A DNA stretch of 64,000 nt from Prorocentrum cordatum (Eukaryota > Sar > Dinophyceae > Prorocentrales > Prorocentraceae), in assembly GCA_963575745.1 (NCBI GenBank), contig CAUYUJ010014602.1, positions 275,918 to 339,917 of the forward strand, given 5' to 3'. The position numbers were made by a program, and so were the translations under genes. The notes beneath the pieces were generated by a model. It made no database searches. It saw only the letters and a program-made list of their open reading frames with translations, and had not been told where the DNA came from. This document shows, in pieces, positions 53,425-63,971 of this stretch (the first letter of the stretch is position 1; every line of letters begins with the position of its first letter).

Positions 53425-54075
53425 GGAGGCTCTTCCTCGGAGAGCCTCTGGGGGCCTCACCAAAGTTCTCAGGCTTTCGTAAAGCCTTCTGGAGGCCTCC
53501 TGGGCGTGTTCTGGGGGCCTCTGGGGCTTCCTAAGGCCAACCTGCCTCTAACCGCAGTCTCCCTGAACGCCCCGGTCACGATTTGGAATGCTTCGGAGGG
53601 TGTCTTGGGGCCATCTTGGGCCGCCATGGGGCTCTCTTAGGGCCATTTTGGACCCCTGTTGTGCCGCTCTGGGGCTCTCTTGGACTGCCTGGAAGCCCTT
53701 TCGGATGGTTGCGGGGCGACTTTGGAGCCTCCCAGGCGACTTCCGACGGCCAGAAAACCGCTGTTTTGGAGCGTCGGGAAGCCGAAAAGAGGAGAACCCG
53801 AAATTCACCAAAAACCTACATTAAATCAATGATTATTCCCTCTTGGGGCCTTCTTGGGGGTGCTCTTGGAGGCCTCTTGGTACGTTTTGGAGCGATCTTT
53901 CGGGGTATGACGGTTTCTTGGAGCGCTGTTCTGCTGTCTTGGGGTTCTCTGGGACGTCTCCGATGACCCCCCTGATCGTCCTAGGTGCTGTGAAGGCTTG
54001 GCAAAACGCCCTGCGAGGCCCGGGGGGCCGCTTCGAGGCCCGTCCAAAGGGTCCCAAAGCCCCAGATCCCGAGAT
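53425..54075. repeat. CTTGGGGCC family, copy 2
   Basis: GGCCATCTTGGGCCGCC and CTTGGGGTGCTCTTGG words, with the internal A-rich marker GAAGCCGAAAAGAGGAG at 53780. Confidence 0.82.
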
Positions 54076-54190
54076 CCCGGGAGTCCGGTTTTTTTTGGGG
54101 GGGCGGTGACGGGTTTTCCCCCCGCCCGGGCTTGTACAAATATAGAAAGAGGAATATACCTATACAACCAACCTTAGGGTGATAAGGAGG
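54076..54190. other. Spacer
   Basis: T run and G run at 54090-54105; CAACCTTAGGGTGATAAGGAGG at 54168 resembles the sequence at 32165-32190. Confidence 0.45.
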
Positions 54191-54430
54191 TTCGGGGGGG
54201 AGGAACCAACGTCTCACTCGATCGGTCCCACTATCGATCTCACTATCGGTCTCGCTCGATCGATCTCACTCGATCGATCTCACAATCGATAACACTCGAT
54301 CTATGTCATTCGATCGATCTCACAATCGATCTGACTATCGATCTCACAGTCGATCTCGCTATCGATCTCACAATCGATATCACAGTCGGTCTCACTATCG
54401 ATCTCACTATCGGCATCACAACCGATATCA
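54191..54430. repeat. GATCGATCTCAC repeat
   Basis: ATCGATCTCAC(A/T) words of 12-20 bp; the same words occur at 32996-33020 before the first CAT tract. Confidence 0.9.
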
Positions 54431-54857
54431 CAATCAACGTCAACATCATCACCATCAACAGCATCGCCATCAACGTCATCAACATCATCATCATCACCAG
54501 AATCCTCATCCTCATCCTCATCCTCATTATCATCATCATCGGGACACCATCACCATCATAATCACCTCATCACCATCTTCATCACCATCATCATCATCAT
54601 CATTACCATCACCATCGGGGCACCATCATCGTCGCCATCATCGTCACCATCGTCAACATCATCATCGGGACACCATCATCATCATCATCATTATCATCGG
54701 AACACCACCATCACCATCATCATCTCATCACCATCATGAACATCATCATAAGCATCATTATCAACGGAAACCATCATCATCATCCTCAACATCATCATCA
54801 TCATCAAATCATCATCATCGGGACACCAGCATCAGCACCATCAGCATCATCATCAAT

Positions 54858-54910
<53 letters not shown>

Positions 54911-55392
54911 ATTCATCATCATCGGGACACCATCATCATCATCTTAATTATCATCGCCATCGCATCATCATCGGGCCGCAATTATCATCGCCATCACATC
55001 ATCATCATCATCATCATCATCATCACCTCATCATCAACAACATCATGATCATCAACAGCATCATGATGATGATCATCATCATCATCATCATCATCATCAT
55101 CGGGACACCATCATCATCACCATCATCAACATCATCATGGGGACAACACCATCATCACCATCACCATCATCATCAGCATCATCATCATCATCACCATCAT
55201 CAACATCGTCAACATCTACAGCATCATCATCATCCTCATCATCATCGGGACACCATCATCATCACCACCATCACCACCATCACCATCATCACCATCAACA
55301 TCATCAACATCATCGACACCGACATCGACATCGACATCGACATCGACATCGACATCGACTTCGACATCGACATCGACATCGACATACAGCAT

Positions 55393-55425
<33 letters not shown>

Positions 55426-55459
55426 CATCATCATGATCATGATCATGATCATGATCATC
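54431..55459. repeat. (CAT)n block with CGGGACACC interruptions
   Basis: About 1 kb of CAT/ATC triplets regularly broken by ATCGGGACACCATC, plus a CGACAT hexamer run at 55315-55385. Confidence 0.95.
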
Positions 55460-55696
55460 ATTCATTTGGTCCGGCCGCTCCTCAGCCACAACGGGACACC
55501 GGCGGGACACCGCGCGGCACCGGTTGCCGGAAGGGAGTCATTTGGTCCAGCCGCGCCTCAGCAACAGGAGACTTTCCTTTCGCCCACCCACGCAGCTTCG
55601 CCTCGCCCGCACACACGGCACGCACGAACACGAAACCGAAACCGATTTCTCGGTAGGGGGGCTCTCCGTTACACTTCGATCTCACCCCTTCACCTC

Positions 55697-55698
<2 letters not shown>
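55460..55698. repeat. Module M, copy 3
   Basis: GGCCGCTCCTCAGCCACA, GGGACACCGGCGGGACACC and the GTAGGGGGGCTCTCCGTT end, as at 33440-33625. Confidence 0.9.

Positions 55699-55733
<35 letters not shown>
55699..55733. repeat. (AT)n microsatellite
   Basis: TA dinucleotides joined to the hairpin. Confidence 0.95.
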
Positions 55734-55734
<1 letters not shown>

Positions 55735-55773
55735 TAGAACCACGCGCGCGCTTCGCGCGCGCTTAGGTTCTAG
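55734..55773. repeat. 40-bp GC-rich hairpin, copy 2
   Basis: Identical to 35870-35909. Confidence 0.9.
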
Positions 55774-55894
55774 CTAGGAGGCGAGCTTGAGTCAACGAAA
55801 GTCGCAGGGAAGGGGGCAGGGGGAAGAAGGCCAGAGAGCGCTGAAGGATACAAATACTGGAACCCTCTTGTGATTTTGTGGGGGGCCTCGTCCG
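55774..55894. other. Spacer
   Basis: Nothing recognised. Confidence 0.4.
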
Positions 55895-56290
55895 GCCGCT
55901 CGCTGGGAGTTTGACGTAGCTTCTCGGGAGCCTCTGAACCTGTCGGGGGCCTCCTGGAAGCAGGTTCGAAGCATTTTGGGGGCCGATTTGGGGCTTCTCG
56001 GGGCCTCCTTTGGGCCTCTTGGGGGTCTCCTGGGGCCTCTTGAGGGGCCTCCTTGGGGCCTCCTGGCGGCCTCTTGGGGCGGAAGGCTCGAGCTTGCGGT
56101 TCGTGGTCCCCCTCTGGGCCCCCTCTTGGGCCCGTCTTGGGGCCCTCTTGGGCCATCTTGGGCGCCTCTTGGGCCGTCTTGGGGCCCTCTTGGGCTGTCC
56201 TGGGGCCCTCTTGGAAGCTTCTTGGGCCGTCTTGGGGCGGTCTTGGAGGCCTCTTGGGCCGTCTTGGACGCGGTGAAAGCCCAAGATGCG
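55895..56290. repeat. CTTGGGGCC family, copy 3
   Basis: Includes the marker GGAAGGCTCGAGCTTGCGG and the end GGTGAAAGCCCAAGATGCG. Confidence 0.88.
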
Positions 56291-56461
56291 AACATGCGAA
56301 AAATATACGTTTTCCCATAGGAATGGCACGATTTTTACCTAACAGCGTAGACTGATAGGTTTCTAGTAGGCTCAAAAGAGAGCAGCAGATGACTCCACAG
56401 GGGGGTCTGGGCAGCCGTTGGGGAGGTGTTGGGGTTTGCCGGCCAGGATCGTTTTTCGCAT
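56291..56461. other. Spacer
   Basis: Nothing recognised. Confidence 0.4.
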
Positions 56462-56959
56462 ACAATCACACACTTCGTGCTCTTCGACCTCCCAGAACTC
56501 CATTCCCGGGCCACATTCTGAATGCCCGGAGCCAACTGTACACCACTTCGTGCTCTTCGACTTCCCAGAACTCCATTCCCGGGCCACATTTTGAATGCCC
56601 GGAGCCAACTGTAGGCCACTTCGTGGTCTTCGAGTCCCCAGAACTCCATTCCCGGGCCACATTTTGAATGCCCGGAGCCAACTGTAGGCCACTTCGTGCT
56701 CTTCGAGTTCCCAGAACTCCATTCCCGGGCCACATTTTGGATGCCCGGAGCCAACTGTAGGCCACTTCGTGCTCTTCGAGTTCCCAGAACTCCATTCCCG
56801 GGCCACATTTTGGATGCCCGGAGCCAACTGTAGGCCACTTCGTGTCTTCGAGTTCCCAGAACTCCATTCCTGGGCATGATTTTGAATGCCCGGAGCCAAC
56901 TGTAGGCCACTTCGTGTTCTTCGAGTTCCCAGAACTCCATTCCCGGGCCACATTTTGAA
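56462..56959. repeat. 73-bp tandem repeat, about seven units
   Basis: CCCGGAGCCAACTGTAGGCC starts at 56525, 56598, 56671, 56744, 56817 and 56889; period 73 (one 72). Shared core GAACTCCATTCCCGGGCCAC. Confidence 0.95.
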
Positions 56960-57122
56960 TGCTGAAGGCTGAGGCTGAGGCTGAGGCTGAGGCAGGCTGA
57001 GGCTGAGGCTGAGGCTGAGGCTGAGGCTGAGCTGAGGCAGGCTGAGGCTGAGGCTGAGGCTGCTGCAGGCTGAGGCTGAGGCAGGCTGAGGCTGAGGCTG
57101 AGGCAGGCTGAGGCTGAGGCTG
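56960..57122. repeat. GGCTGA hexamer repeat
   Basis: GAGGCTGAGGCT hexamers with GCAGGCTGAGG variants, followed directly by TGTGACTGCC-like words. Confidence 0.95.
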
Positions 57123-57289
57123 TGTCTGTGACTGCCGTTGCCACTGCGACTGTCATCGCGAATGCGACTACGACTGCGAGAACAGCACAATTCTACAACT
57201 GGATTCTCATCTGAATCTTAAGGGGAATGCTTCCAGATATGCTCCTACACATCGCTGTTAGGTTGCTTTGCCGGGATAATTGTTGATTG
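57123..57289. other. Spacer
   Basis: GCGACT/ACTGCG words for 50 bp, then unique sequence. Confidence 0.45.
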
Positions 57290-57830
57290 GACCTCTCTTG
57301 GGGTGCCTCTCGGAACGTCTTGGGGTGCTTTTGGGAGCCTTTTGGCGCCTCTTGGCTGCATTTTGGCGCCTCCTGGAGCCTCTTGGGCCGGAAGCTCGGA
57401 ATTCGAGGTTGGCTTTCTCCGTCTGGGACCCCTCTCGAACTCGTCTTGGGGCTCTCTTGGGCCCGTCTTGGGGCCCTCTTGGGCCATCTTGGGCGCCTCT
57501 TGGGCCGTCTTGGGGCCCTCTTGGGCTGTCCTGGGGCCCTCTTGGAAGCTTCTTGGGCCGTCTTGGGGCGGTCTTGGGCGCCTCTTGGGCCGTCCTGTAA
57601 CGTCGGAAAGCCCAAAAGAGAACTTTGTTGAAAATGTACGTTTTACGAAGGGAATGGGCCAATTTTTGCGTTTAGGGGCCCTCTTGGGACGCGTGTTGGA
57701 GGCTTCTTGGGGCCTCTTGGGGGCGTCCTTGGACGTCTGGAGGCCATCTTCAGCATCTTGGAGCCCTCTTGGAGGCCTCTTGGAAGTTTCTTGGGCCGTC
57801 TTGGGCGCTTCTGGGGCCGTCTTGTCTGAC
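57290..57830. repeat. CTTGGGGCC family, copy 4
   Basis: Marker GGAAGCTCGGAATTCGAGG, and the 3' marker GTCGGAAAGCCCAAAAGAG at 57601, parallel to copy 3. Confidence 0.88.
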
Positions 57831-58053
57831 CGGGGAGGCCTCCGGCAAGCCCCGACGAGCCTCCGGGCCCCCCGGAGCCGCCCACATTTGCGGTCGGGGT
57901 CCCGGCCCCGGGCCCCTGGACCCGGTGCGCCGTTATATGTATACATATATTAAGACCCAACACTTGCCAAGGTTCCCGAAGATTGATCCCATTGGCTGTG
58001 GCCATGGATTACCTCCCACTCGGAACCCTCCGCCCATTTCCTCGTCCAAAATC

Positions 58054-58091
<38 letters not shown>

Positions 58092-58099
58092 ACGACGAC
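57831..58099. other. Unassigned sequence with GCC/GAC triplets
   Basis: GCCGCC and GACGAC tract at 58053-58098, downstream (minus sense) of the exon at 58100. Confidence 0.5.
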
Positions 58100-58284
58100 C
58101 GCGGGGGAGTGGCCAGCAGCGCCAGGGCCGTGACGGCGTCCTCCAGAACCGCGTCGTCGACGTCACGGTACTTGCGCAGCAGGTCCACCACCAGGGGCAC
58201 GGTCCCCAGGCGGCTGATGATGACGTCTGCGGCGGGCGCTTTTTGGGACTCGGATCTCCGACGACAGCTATGTGTTGCTCCATC
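58100..58284 (-). CDS. Candidate armadillo-like exon
   Basis: Minus strand: after GCAACCGTCAG the frame reads DGATHSCRRRSESQKAPAAD, VIISRLGTVPLVVDLLRKYR and DVDDAVLEDAVTALALLATP, then CCGCG|GTCGTC as possible donor. L-G-x-V-P-x-V-V-x-L-L followed by a charged turn and V-L-E-x-A-x-x-A-L-x-x-L-A is a full helix2-helix3-helix1 armadillo/HEAT pattern, the best of the three in this window. A (CT)n-like pyrimidine tract lies upstream at 58345-58425. No other gene part is seen to the right, where LINE-C begins. Confidence 0.5.
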
Positions 58285-58344
58285 CTGACGGTTGCCTGTG
58301 GTCTCGGCCTCTGGGGCCCATCACTGGGCCCCGCCCGGAACCAT

Positions 58345-58425
58345 TGAGACAGTAGGGGGGGGGAGGGGGAGGAGAAGGAGGAGGAGGGGGAGGAGGGGGA
58401 GGGGGAGGAGGAGGGGGAGAGCCGG
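58345..58425. repeat. (GGA)n tract
   Basis: GGA/GGGGGA repeats. Confidence 0.93.
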
Positions 58426-58584
58426 TCTGGTTCCAAAGTCTTCGAACGAGGAACTTGCAACAGCGAACTTCAGGAAGGCATTGTTGTTGCGGGCCAGATT
58501 GGCTCGGCCCCTGCTTTCCTATCAGTATATAAGCTCCTGCTGGAGCAAGTGCCCGCTCCCATCGGAGCCGATCGCCGTTCTTTC

Positions 58585-59560
58585 ATGAAGCGCGATGGTC
58601 GTGTGTGGCGCAAGTGGACAGATACTCAGTGGCGGTAGTGGTCCGACGATTGGTCCAATGAGAAGCCCAAATGGAAATGTGTTGCATGCGGCTGGGCAAA
58701 GAACGAACATTGGATGTACTGGTGCAACCATTGCAGCTCCGAGACGAAAGAAGTTGCCGCAGGTGTGCACTACGTACCGCCAGGTGGTCTCCTTCCTGGC
58801 GGTCGCAGTCTTCCTTGTGCCGATGTGCGGCCTGCCGGATTACAGCTGAGACCCCCGCCGTCAAGGGGCAGTACACCCCAGACCAGCTGCCCGCCCTTCG
58901 AGCCCTCCACAAGTCCTTGTCGGAGTTGAGGGCAAGGTGGGGGGCGGACCGCTACCACAAGGGTATTCAGGAGCCAGAGAAGGCCACGTCTCCCGCGCCC
59001 CAGCATTCGGCGGGTGCTGCAAAGCGCGCTATGGAACAAGCGCTGTGGCAACTCGACCGTGCTGCGGCGAAGGCGGAAGGCCTGGAAACTCAACTATGCG
59101 AAGCTAAAGCTGCCGATGCTGAAGCTTACAACGTGTGCGAGCACTGCGAGAACGTCTACAAGGACACGGTGCGCGGCCTCGCGGCCAAGGTCGCGCCCGT
59201 GGAGCAGCAGTCCCAGCCGCTGGTGCCGCGCATCAGCCTCGACGACATGCTGCAGGGCAAGGACGTTGATTTCGACGACGGAGGCCTCTTCGGGCTCGAG
59301 GAGGTCGAGGGCGCCGAGGTCACCAACTAAGATCGTGAAGAATTGGAACGTAGAAAGTCCGAGCTGTTGGCGCTGGTTCGCCAGGCGGCAAAGGAGGCGT
59401 TCCAACGTGTTGGGAGAAGGCTGCACAGATGGTCGACGATCAAAAGAAGTTCAACAGTCGAATGCAGGCCAAACGTCGTCAGCAGGCCGATTCAGCAGAG
59501 GGTGCACAAGCTTCAACTTCTGGAGGTGAGAGAGAGCGTGATCCACCGCCGCTTTACTGA
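58585..59560 (+). pseudogene. LINE-C ORF1, zinc finger and coiled coil
   Basis: From ATG 58585 the frame gives MKRDGRVWRKWTDTQWR, a TAG at 58636, then PKWKCVACGWAKNEHWMYW and CNHC: Cys codons at 58678, 58687, 58723 and 58732 form C-x2-C-x11-C-x2-C with Trp before the first Cys, like a RanBP2-type finger. After a frameshift the frame 58850-59330 reads YTPDQLPALRALHKSLSEL and a long helical region (AMEQALWQLDRAAAKAEGLE) ending with acidic VDFDDGGLFGLEEVEG. A further shift near 59410 restores QMVDDQKKFNSRMQAKRRQ to a stop near 59558. Confidence 0.6.
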
Positions 59561-59579
59561 GGAAAATTGCCAACCTTTT

Positions 59580-60689
59580 CCTCCGGAACCCGGGGTTCCC
59601 CCCCCCCCCCCTCCGAAAATCCCCCCCCCCCCTGCTGGAACCCCTCCCCCCCCCCCTCCCTCCCGGCAGAACCCCCCCCTCCCCTAACCCCTCCCCCCCC
59701 CCCCTCCCCCCTCGAAAACCGGGGGGGGTCACTACCGGTTCGAACCCCTCCCCCCCCCCCCCCGCCCCCCCCTCCGGATCCGGAAAACCGGGAGGGGTCA
59801 CTACCGGTTGGACCCCCCCCCCCCTCGAAAACCGGAGGGGGGTCACTACCGGTTCGACCCCCCCCCCCCCCACGCACCGCCAGCAAACGACTCCCGGTCC
59901 CTACCACCGCTCGCATCACATCCCCCACTGTTGTTCCCAGCACCACTGTCCTCACCACCACTGTCCCCACTGGTTCCACCACCGTCCCTATTGTCCCCAC
60001 CAGTGCCCCCACCACTGTCGCACTGTCCCCACTGTTTCCACAACTGTTCCCACCACGGTTCCACTCTCCCCACTGTCTCCACGGACCCAACTACTGCCTA
60101 TCCCCACTGTCCCCACTGTCCCACTGACTCCTCCGCTGTCCCACTGAGCTGTCCCACTGTTTCCACCACTGTCCCCACTGTCCCCACCACTGTCCCCACT
60201 GTACCTCTGTCCCATTGTCCCACCGCCGTCCTCGCCACCGCCTTTACCAGTGTCCCCACCACCATTGTACCCTCCACTGTCCCAGTGTTTCCACCTCATT
60301 CCCACTGTCCCCACACCACTGTCCCCACCACCACCGTTCCCACCACTGTCCACTGTCCCCCCTGTTCCCACCATTGTCCCCACCACTGTCCCCACCACTA
60401 CCGTCCCCACCACCGTCCCACTGTCCCCCCACTGTCCCCACCATTGTCCCGCTGTCCCCTCACCACTGTCCCCACCAACACCGTCCCCACCACTGTCCGC
60501 ACCCCCACTCGGTTTTCGAGGGGGGGGGGGGGGGTTCGAACCGGTAGTGACCCCCCCCCCTTTTCATGATGACTGGGGGGGGGGGGGGGGAGGGGTTCGA
60601 ACCGGTAGTGACCCCCCCCCGGTTTTCCGGTGGGGGGGGGGGGAGGGGTTCGAACCGGTAGTGACCCCCCCTGGTTTTCCGCCAGCAGC
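59580..60689. repeat. C-run block: inverted CGGTTCGAACC modules around a CCCCACTGT minisatellite
   Basis: Left: poly-C with GGGGTCACTACCGGTTCGAA units (59715-59865). Middle: CCCCACTGTCCCCACCACTG units (59940-60500). Right: the left units reverse-complemented (60510-60680). It interrupts ORF1 of LINE-C. Confidence 0.9.
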
Positions 60690-60950
60690 GGTAGAACACG
60701 CTCTTTCGGAGGTGATGAAGGTACTGCAGGTACTTGGAGTTCTAGTGGCAGTCGCCCTGCTGATGGTCAAGAGGAGGCAGCAGCCGTCTCGACGCCGAGC
60801 CAGGGGCAGCAGATGACAGGCAAGGGCCACGACAAGCAGATCACGCCAGACAACCTGGCCCAGATCTATGCCAAGGCCAAGTTGGCGGCCATGGCCAAAG
60901 GCAAGGGCTCGGACGAGGGCCAGCCTGCGTCTAGCTCTTGCGGCGTTTAG
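60690..60950 (+). pseudogene. LINE-C ORF1, C-terminal part
   Basis: GRTRSFGGDEGTAGTWSSSG, then QQMTGKGHDKQITPDNLAQI and YAKAKLAAMAKGKGSD, ending SSSCGV-stop. Gly/Lys-rich, likely nucleic-acid binding. It continues ORF1 beyond the C-rich insertion. Confidence 0.5.
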
Positions 60951-61239
60951 GACCATGGTCACCATCTGGACGGCCAACACTACCAGCTGTGGAGAAGAAG
61001 GCGGAACAACGCCGCCAAGATGCTGTCTTTTGCAAGGCGCTGAGTGCACCGCCGACAGGCAAAGGGAATGCTAGCCTTTCTTCCACCATCCCTGGCCCGA
61101 GCATTCACCTTTTTTCAGGAGGTTGGGGTTCGACCAATGGATAAGATTGTCGTGAAAAGATATTCCGGGATCGAGGCCTTCTCACGACCGCGGCACCATC
61201 CAAGGAAACTGGTGCAGAAAAACTCTCGGGAAGAGTCGC

Positions 61240-61740
61240 CATAGGTATTCCTTCTTGCACCGGCGTGGGTAATCCTCCAAGGTTGCCCCAACCGCTTCCG
61301 ACTCCTCATCGGGTTATGATCAAATGGGTCGACGCGTTTCTTACAGGGGGGGTGTTGGTGGTCTCTATATATTTGCCGACGTCCAACCCCTTCGGCCAAG
61401 AGGGGGCTTGCAGCTAAGTCGTCTAGGAGAGCGTCTTCACTCTGCAGGCTTGACTTTTTTGATTGCCGGTGACTGGAATGCCCCGCCAGCTTTCTTGGGG
61501 CGTCTTGGCTGGCCGAGTAGGCTCAGAGCTAAGATCATTGCCCCGTCGTCACCTACTTGTACGTGTGGCAAGCGTGACTGGTTATCTCTGGACTATGTCG
61601 TGATCTCGGAGGCTCTTGCACCGTCGGTTGCGTCGTGTCAGGTGTCGCTTGAATCCCCCCTCAAACCTCATCGCCCCGTTCGACCCGCCATGCGAAGCAA
61701 ACCGATATTGCAGAAGATGACCGTCCGCAAGGCCCCCAGG
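61240..61740 (+). pseudogene. LINE-C endonuclease (EEP fold), frameshifted
   Basis: Two frames together give an EEP endonuclease: WVDAFLTGGVLVVSIYLPTS (about 61330), then after a frameshift FLIAGDWNAPPAFLGRLGW (catalytic G-D-W-N), APSSPTCTC, LSLDYVVISEALAPSV (D-Y motif) and PLKPHRPVRP (H of the terminal motif). Order and spacing match AP-like endonucleases of LINEs. The single frameshift lies near 61390. Confidence 0.75.
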
Positions 61741-62519
61741 CAGTTCCCCGAAGAGCGCCCTGTTGGACCCGTTCCAGAGCCTCCTCGAGGATGGCCTCAG
61801 GCGATCTCAGCACTCGAGAACCAGGGAACCCAGCAGGTTCTCGACTGCTCCTCTGGGCAATTCATGGGCTTGCTGGAGCACGAGCTCCTTGCAGCGCATG
61901 GCACTCCTGAAGCTGAACGTGCTCGGTGCACAGGGCGAGGACACGGGTGTAAAGCTAAATCGGCCCCAGCCCTTCCCCCTGCCACAGGCCCCTACCCTGT
62001 CGCATGTCCTGCGAGCAGGGATTGGAGGAGGCGGAGCAATTGGTGTCAGAAGATCGCCCGCTTACGTTCCCAGGAGTCTGCTGAGGACACTATAGGAGCA
62101 GCTGCCTTGTTCGCCAAGATCGCGCACGCCACCCCCCTCATCAGGCCTAGCGAAGAATGGGAAGAGATGTGGCATCTGACTCCAGGCCACCTTTCGTGGT
62201 GCGACGCAGAGCCCCCCCATAGGCTTGCATGAGAATCCAGATGCGCTACCAGTCGAGCTCGGCAGTGGAGAAGTGTAGGCGGTGCAGGCAGGCGCAGGCA
62301 GGTGGAGGGAAGGCTCGCCAATGCACTCGGCATCATCTTGGTCGGCGCCCCATGGCCCCTCGCAAAGGTCAACTTCCTCCTGGGCCAGCGGAACTCATCG
62401 AGCAAGATATCCAGGATTGGGAAAAGATCTGGGGTTCTGATGGTGTCGTGTTCAAGCCTTTGCAAGATCCCGAGAAAGCGGTTGCAGAGTTGCGCGGCTT
62501 GCTGCGCGATCAGTAGCGC
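61741..62519 (+). pseudogene. LINE-C linker between endonuclease and RT
   Basis: Frames shift repeatedly; recognisable pieces are PEERPVGPVPEPPRGW at 61755 and EEWEEMWHLTPGHLSWCD at 62155. Function unknown. Confidence 0.4.
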
Positions 62520-63500
62520 CCCGTCAGCCATGTTTCTCCTGGCAAGATCCGAGGCGTAACGCGGAAGATGAAAGCATGGTCTGCTCACGGTATCGATAGT
62601 TTAGGTCCTCGTGATTTTCTTTTTCTGTCTGGCAAACGCCTTGAAGCGTTGAATTTGGATTGGGCTCGGATGTTGCAGGCTGGTGTGCTACGGGCCCAAA
62701 AAAGCTTGACATTCCAGCCAGCTCTACCTAAACCTGATGATGACGGACATCGACTCGTAGCCCTACTCAGCATGACTGTTAGGATGTGGGGCAGATGCAC
62801 TAGACAGGTCGCAGCAGCATGGGGGTGCGACCACCAGCGGAGCCACGATCATGGAGCTAAAGGTAAATCGTGCGAGCGAGCAGTATGGGAGCAAGCGTTC
62901 ACAACCGAAGACTTAACCCAAACGCACGAGAAAATACGTCACAGACAGCTGGTTTCCAAAGCGCGCAGGTTCAACTGTCCCTTGTGTCACCTGCGCTTGC
63001 GCCTGGTGATATACAGCAGCCCCAAGATGTTGTTGCTTGGCTTATGGGCCCCGAGACCCCACAGTGGTTGATTCGACAGTTTTGGCAGGCTGCGGGTACC
63101 AACTACATTGCTTAAGCTGGTGATCGTCCAAGAGCTAGACGAGGTATCTAGGGAGTTCAGGTTGAGTCGTCTATACAACGTCGTCGACGATATCACGGCC
63201 CAGGTCGTCGCTACCCACTCCCTCGCCAAGTCGACTGCCTTCAAGGCCACCCAGTCCCTCTGCAAGAAGCTGGAGTCAGCCCAGCTCGTGATCTCGCGCG
63301 CGAATGGGCTTGCGGTGGCCAGCGCCGCGGCTCTGGCCAGAGAAGTTGGCGCTGGCCTTAAGCAATTGAGTTTTCGGTCGTCGCATGCGGTCAGAAATCT
63401 GGGAGTCGCTTTCTCGGTCGGAGGTGCTCGACCATCTAGAATACAGAAGTCCAGGATCGCCAAGAGACGGAGTCGTGCTTGTCGGTACAGAGCTCAAAAA
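62520..63500 (+). pseudogene. LINE-C reverse transcriptase
   Basis: HGIDSLGPRDFLFLSGKRLE (fingers), FQPALPKPDDDGHRLVAL (R-x-I/V-A-L motif), MTVRMWGRCTRQVAAAWG, GKSCERAVWEQAF and DLTQTHEKIRH (motif A, Asp kept). Motif C lies in the second frame as LYNVVDDITAQVVAT (V-D-D). The thumb follows: SAQLVISRANGLAVASAAAL and AVRNLGVAFSVGGARPSR. The region between motifs A and C (62960-63120) is scrambled by a frameshift and a stop at 63113. Confidence 0.78.
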
Positions 63501-63572
63501 TCGCAGTTCAAGAAACCCACGTCGATCTCCTGAGCTGGCGCGCTTTCCGCTGGCAGCTAAGCTATGGCATAG

Positions 63573-63971
63573 GTGTCACAAGCATGGCGACCCGACGGCT
63601 CCAATCTTCGCGCTGTTCGGTGGCGGGAAACATCTCTGGGCCGGCTCGCCGTCGCTCCAGAACCGCGTAGTCTTTGTTGTCTGGCAATCCGAGGGCTGGC
63701 CCCATGTACGTTGCCTCCAGACATCCCATATTTGTTTGGGTCCAAGGCCTATTGGGGTGGATGGGCCACTCCAAAACAGATGTCGGATGTCTTTCAGCGC
63801 TACATGAGCAAATCGGATCTCTCTTGGGCTGATGTAAAAGGTCCCACTGGAGCCCATATTTGTACTCTGCGACGCCTTGGTTTTCCCACTGTTAGCTATA
63901 CTCTCTGGAGGATGCCCACGGAGATGCCCATTGGCTTAGACAGACTACGGACGGTGAGCTATCGGACTTGA
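63573..63971 (+). pseudogene. LINE-C post-RT region
   Basis: WGGWATPKQMSDVFQRYMSK and GPTGAHICTLRRLGFPTVSY, then WRMPTEMPIGLD; a stop follows at about 63971. The G-A-x-x-x-T-L-x-x-L-G-x-x-x-x-S pattern is typical of the region between RT and RNase H in this LINE type as I recall it. Confidence 0.5.

Noticed and set aside
59740-60620. tRNA T-arm-like GGTTCGAACCC strings
   Set aside because: No cloverleaf or acceptor stem around them; the string is a palindrome within a repeat. Kept only as a B-box remark.
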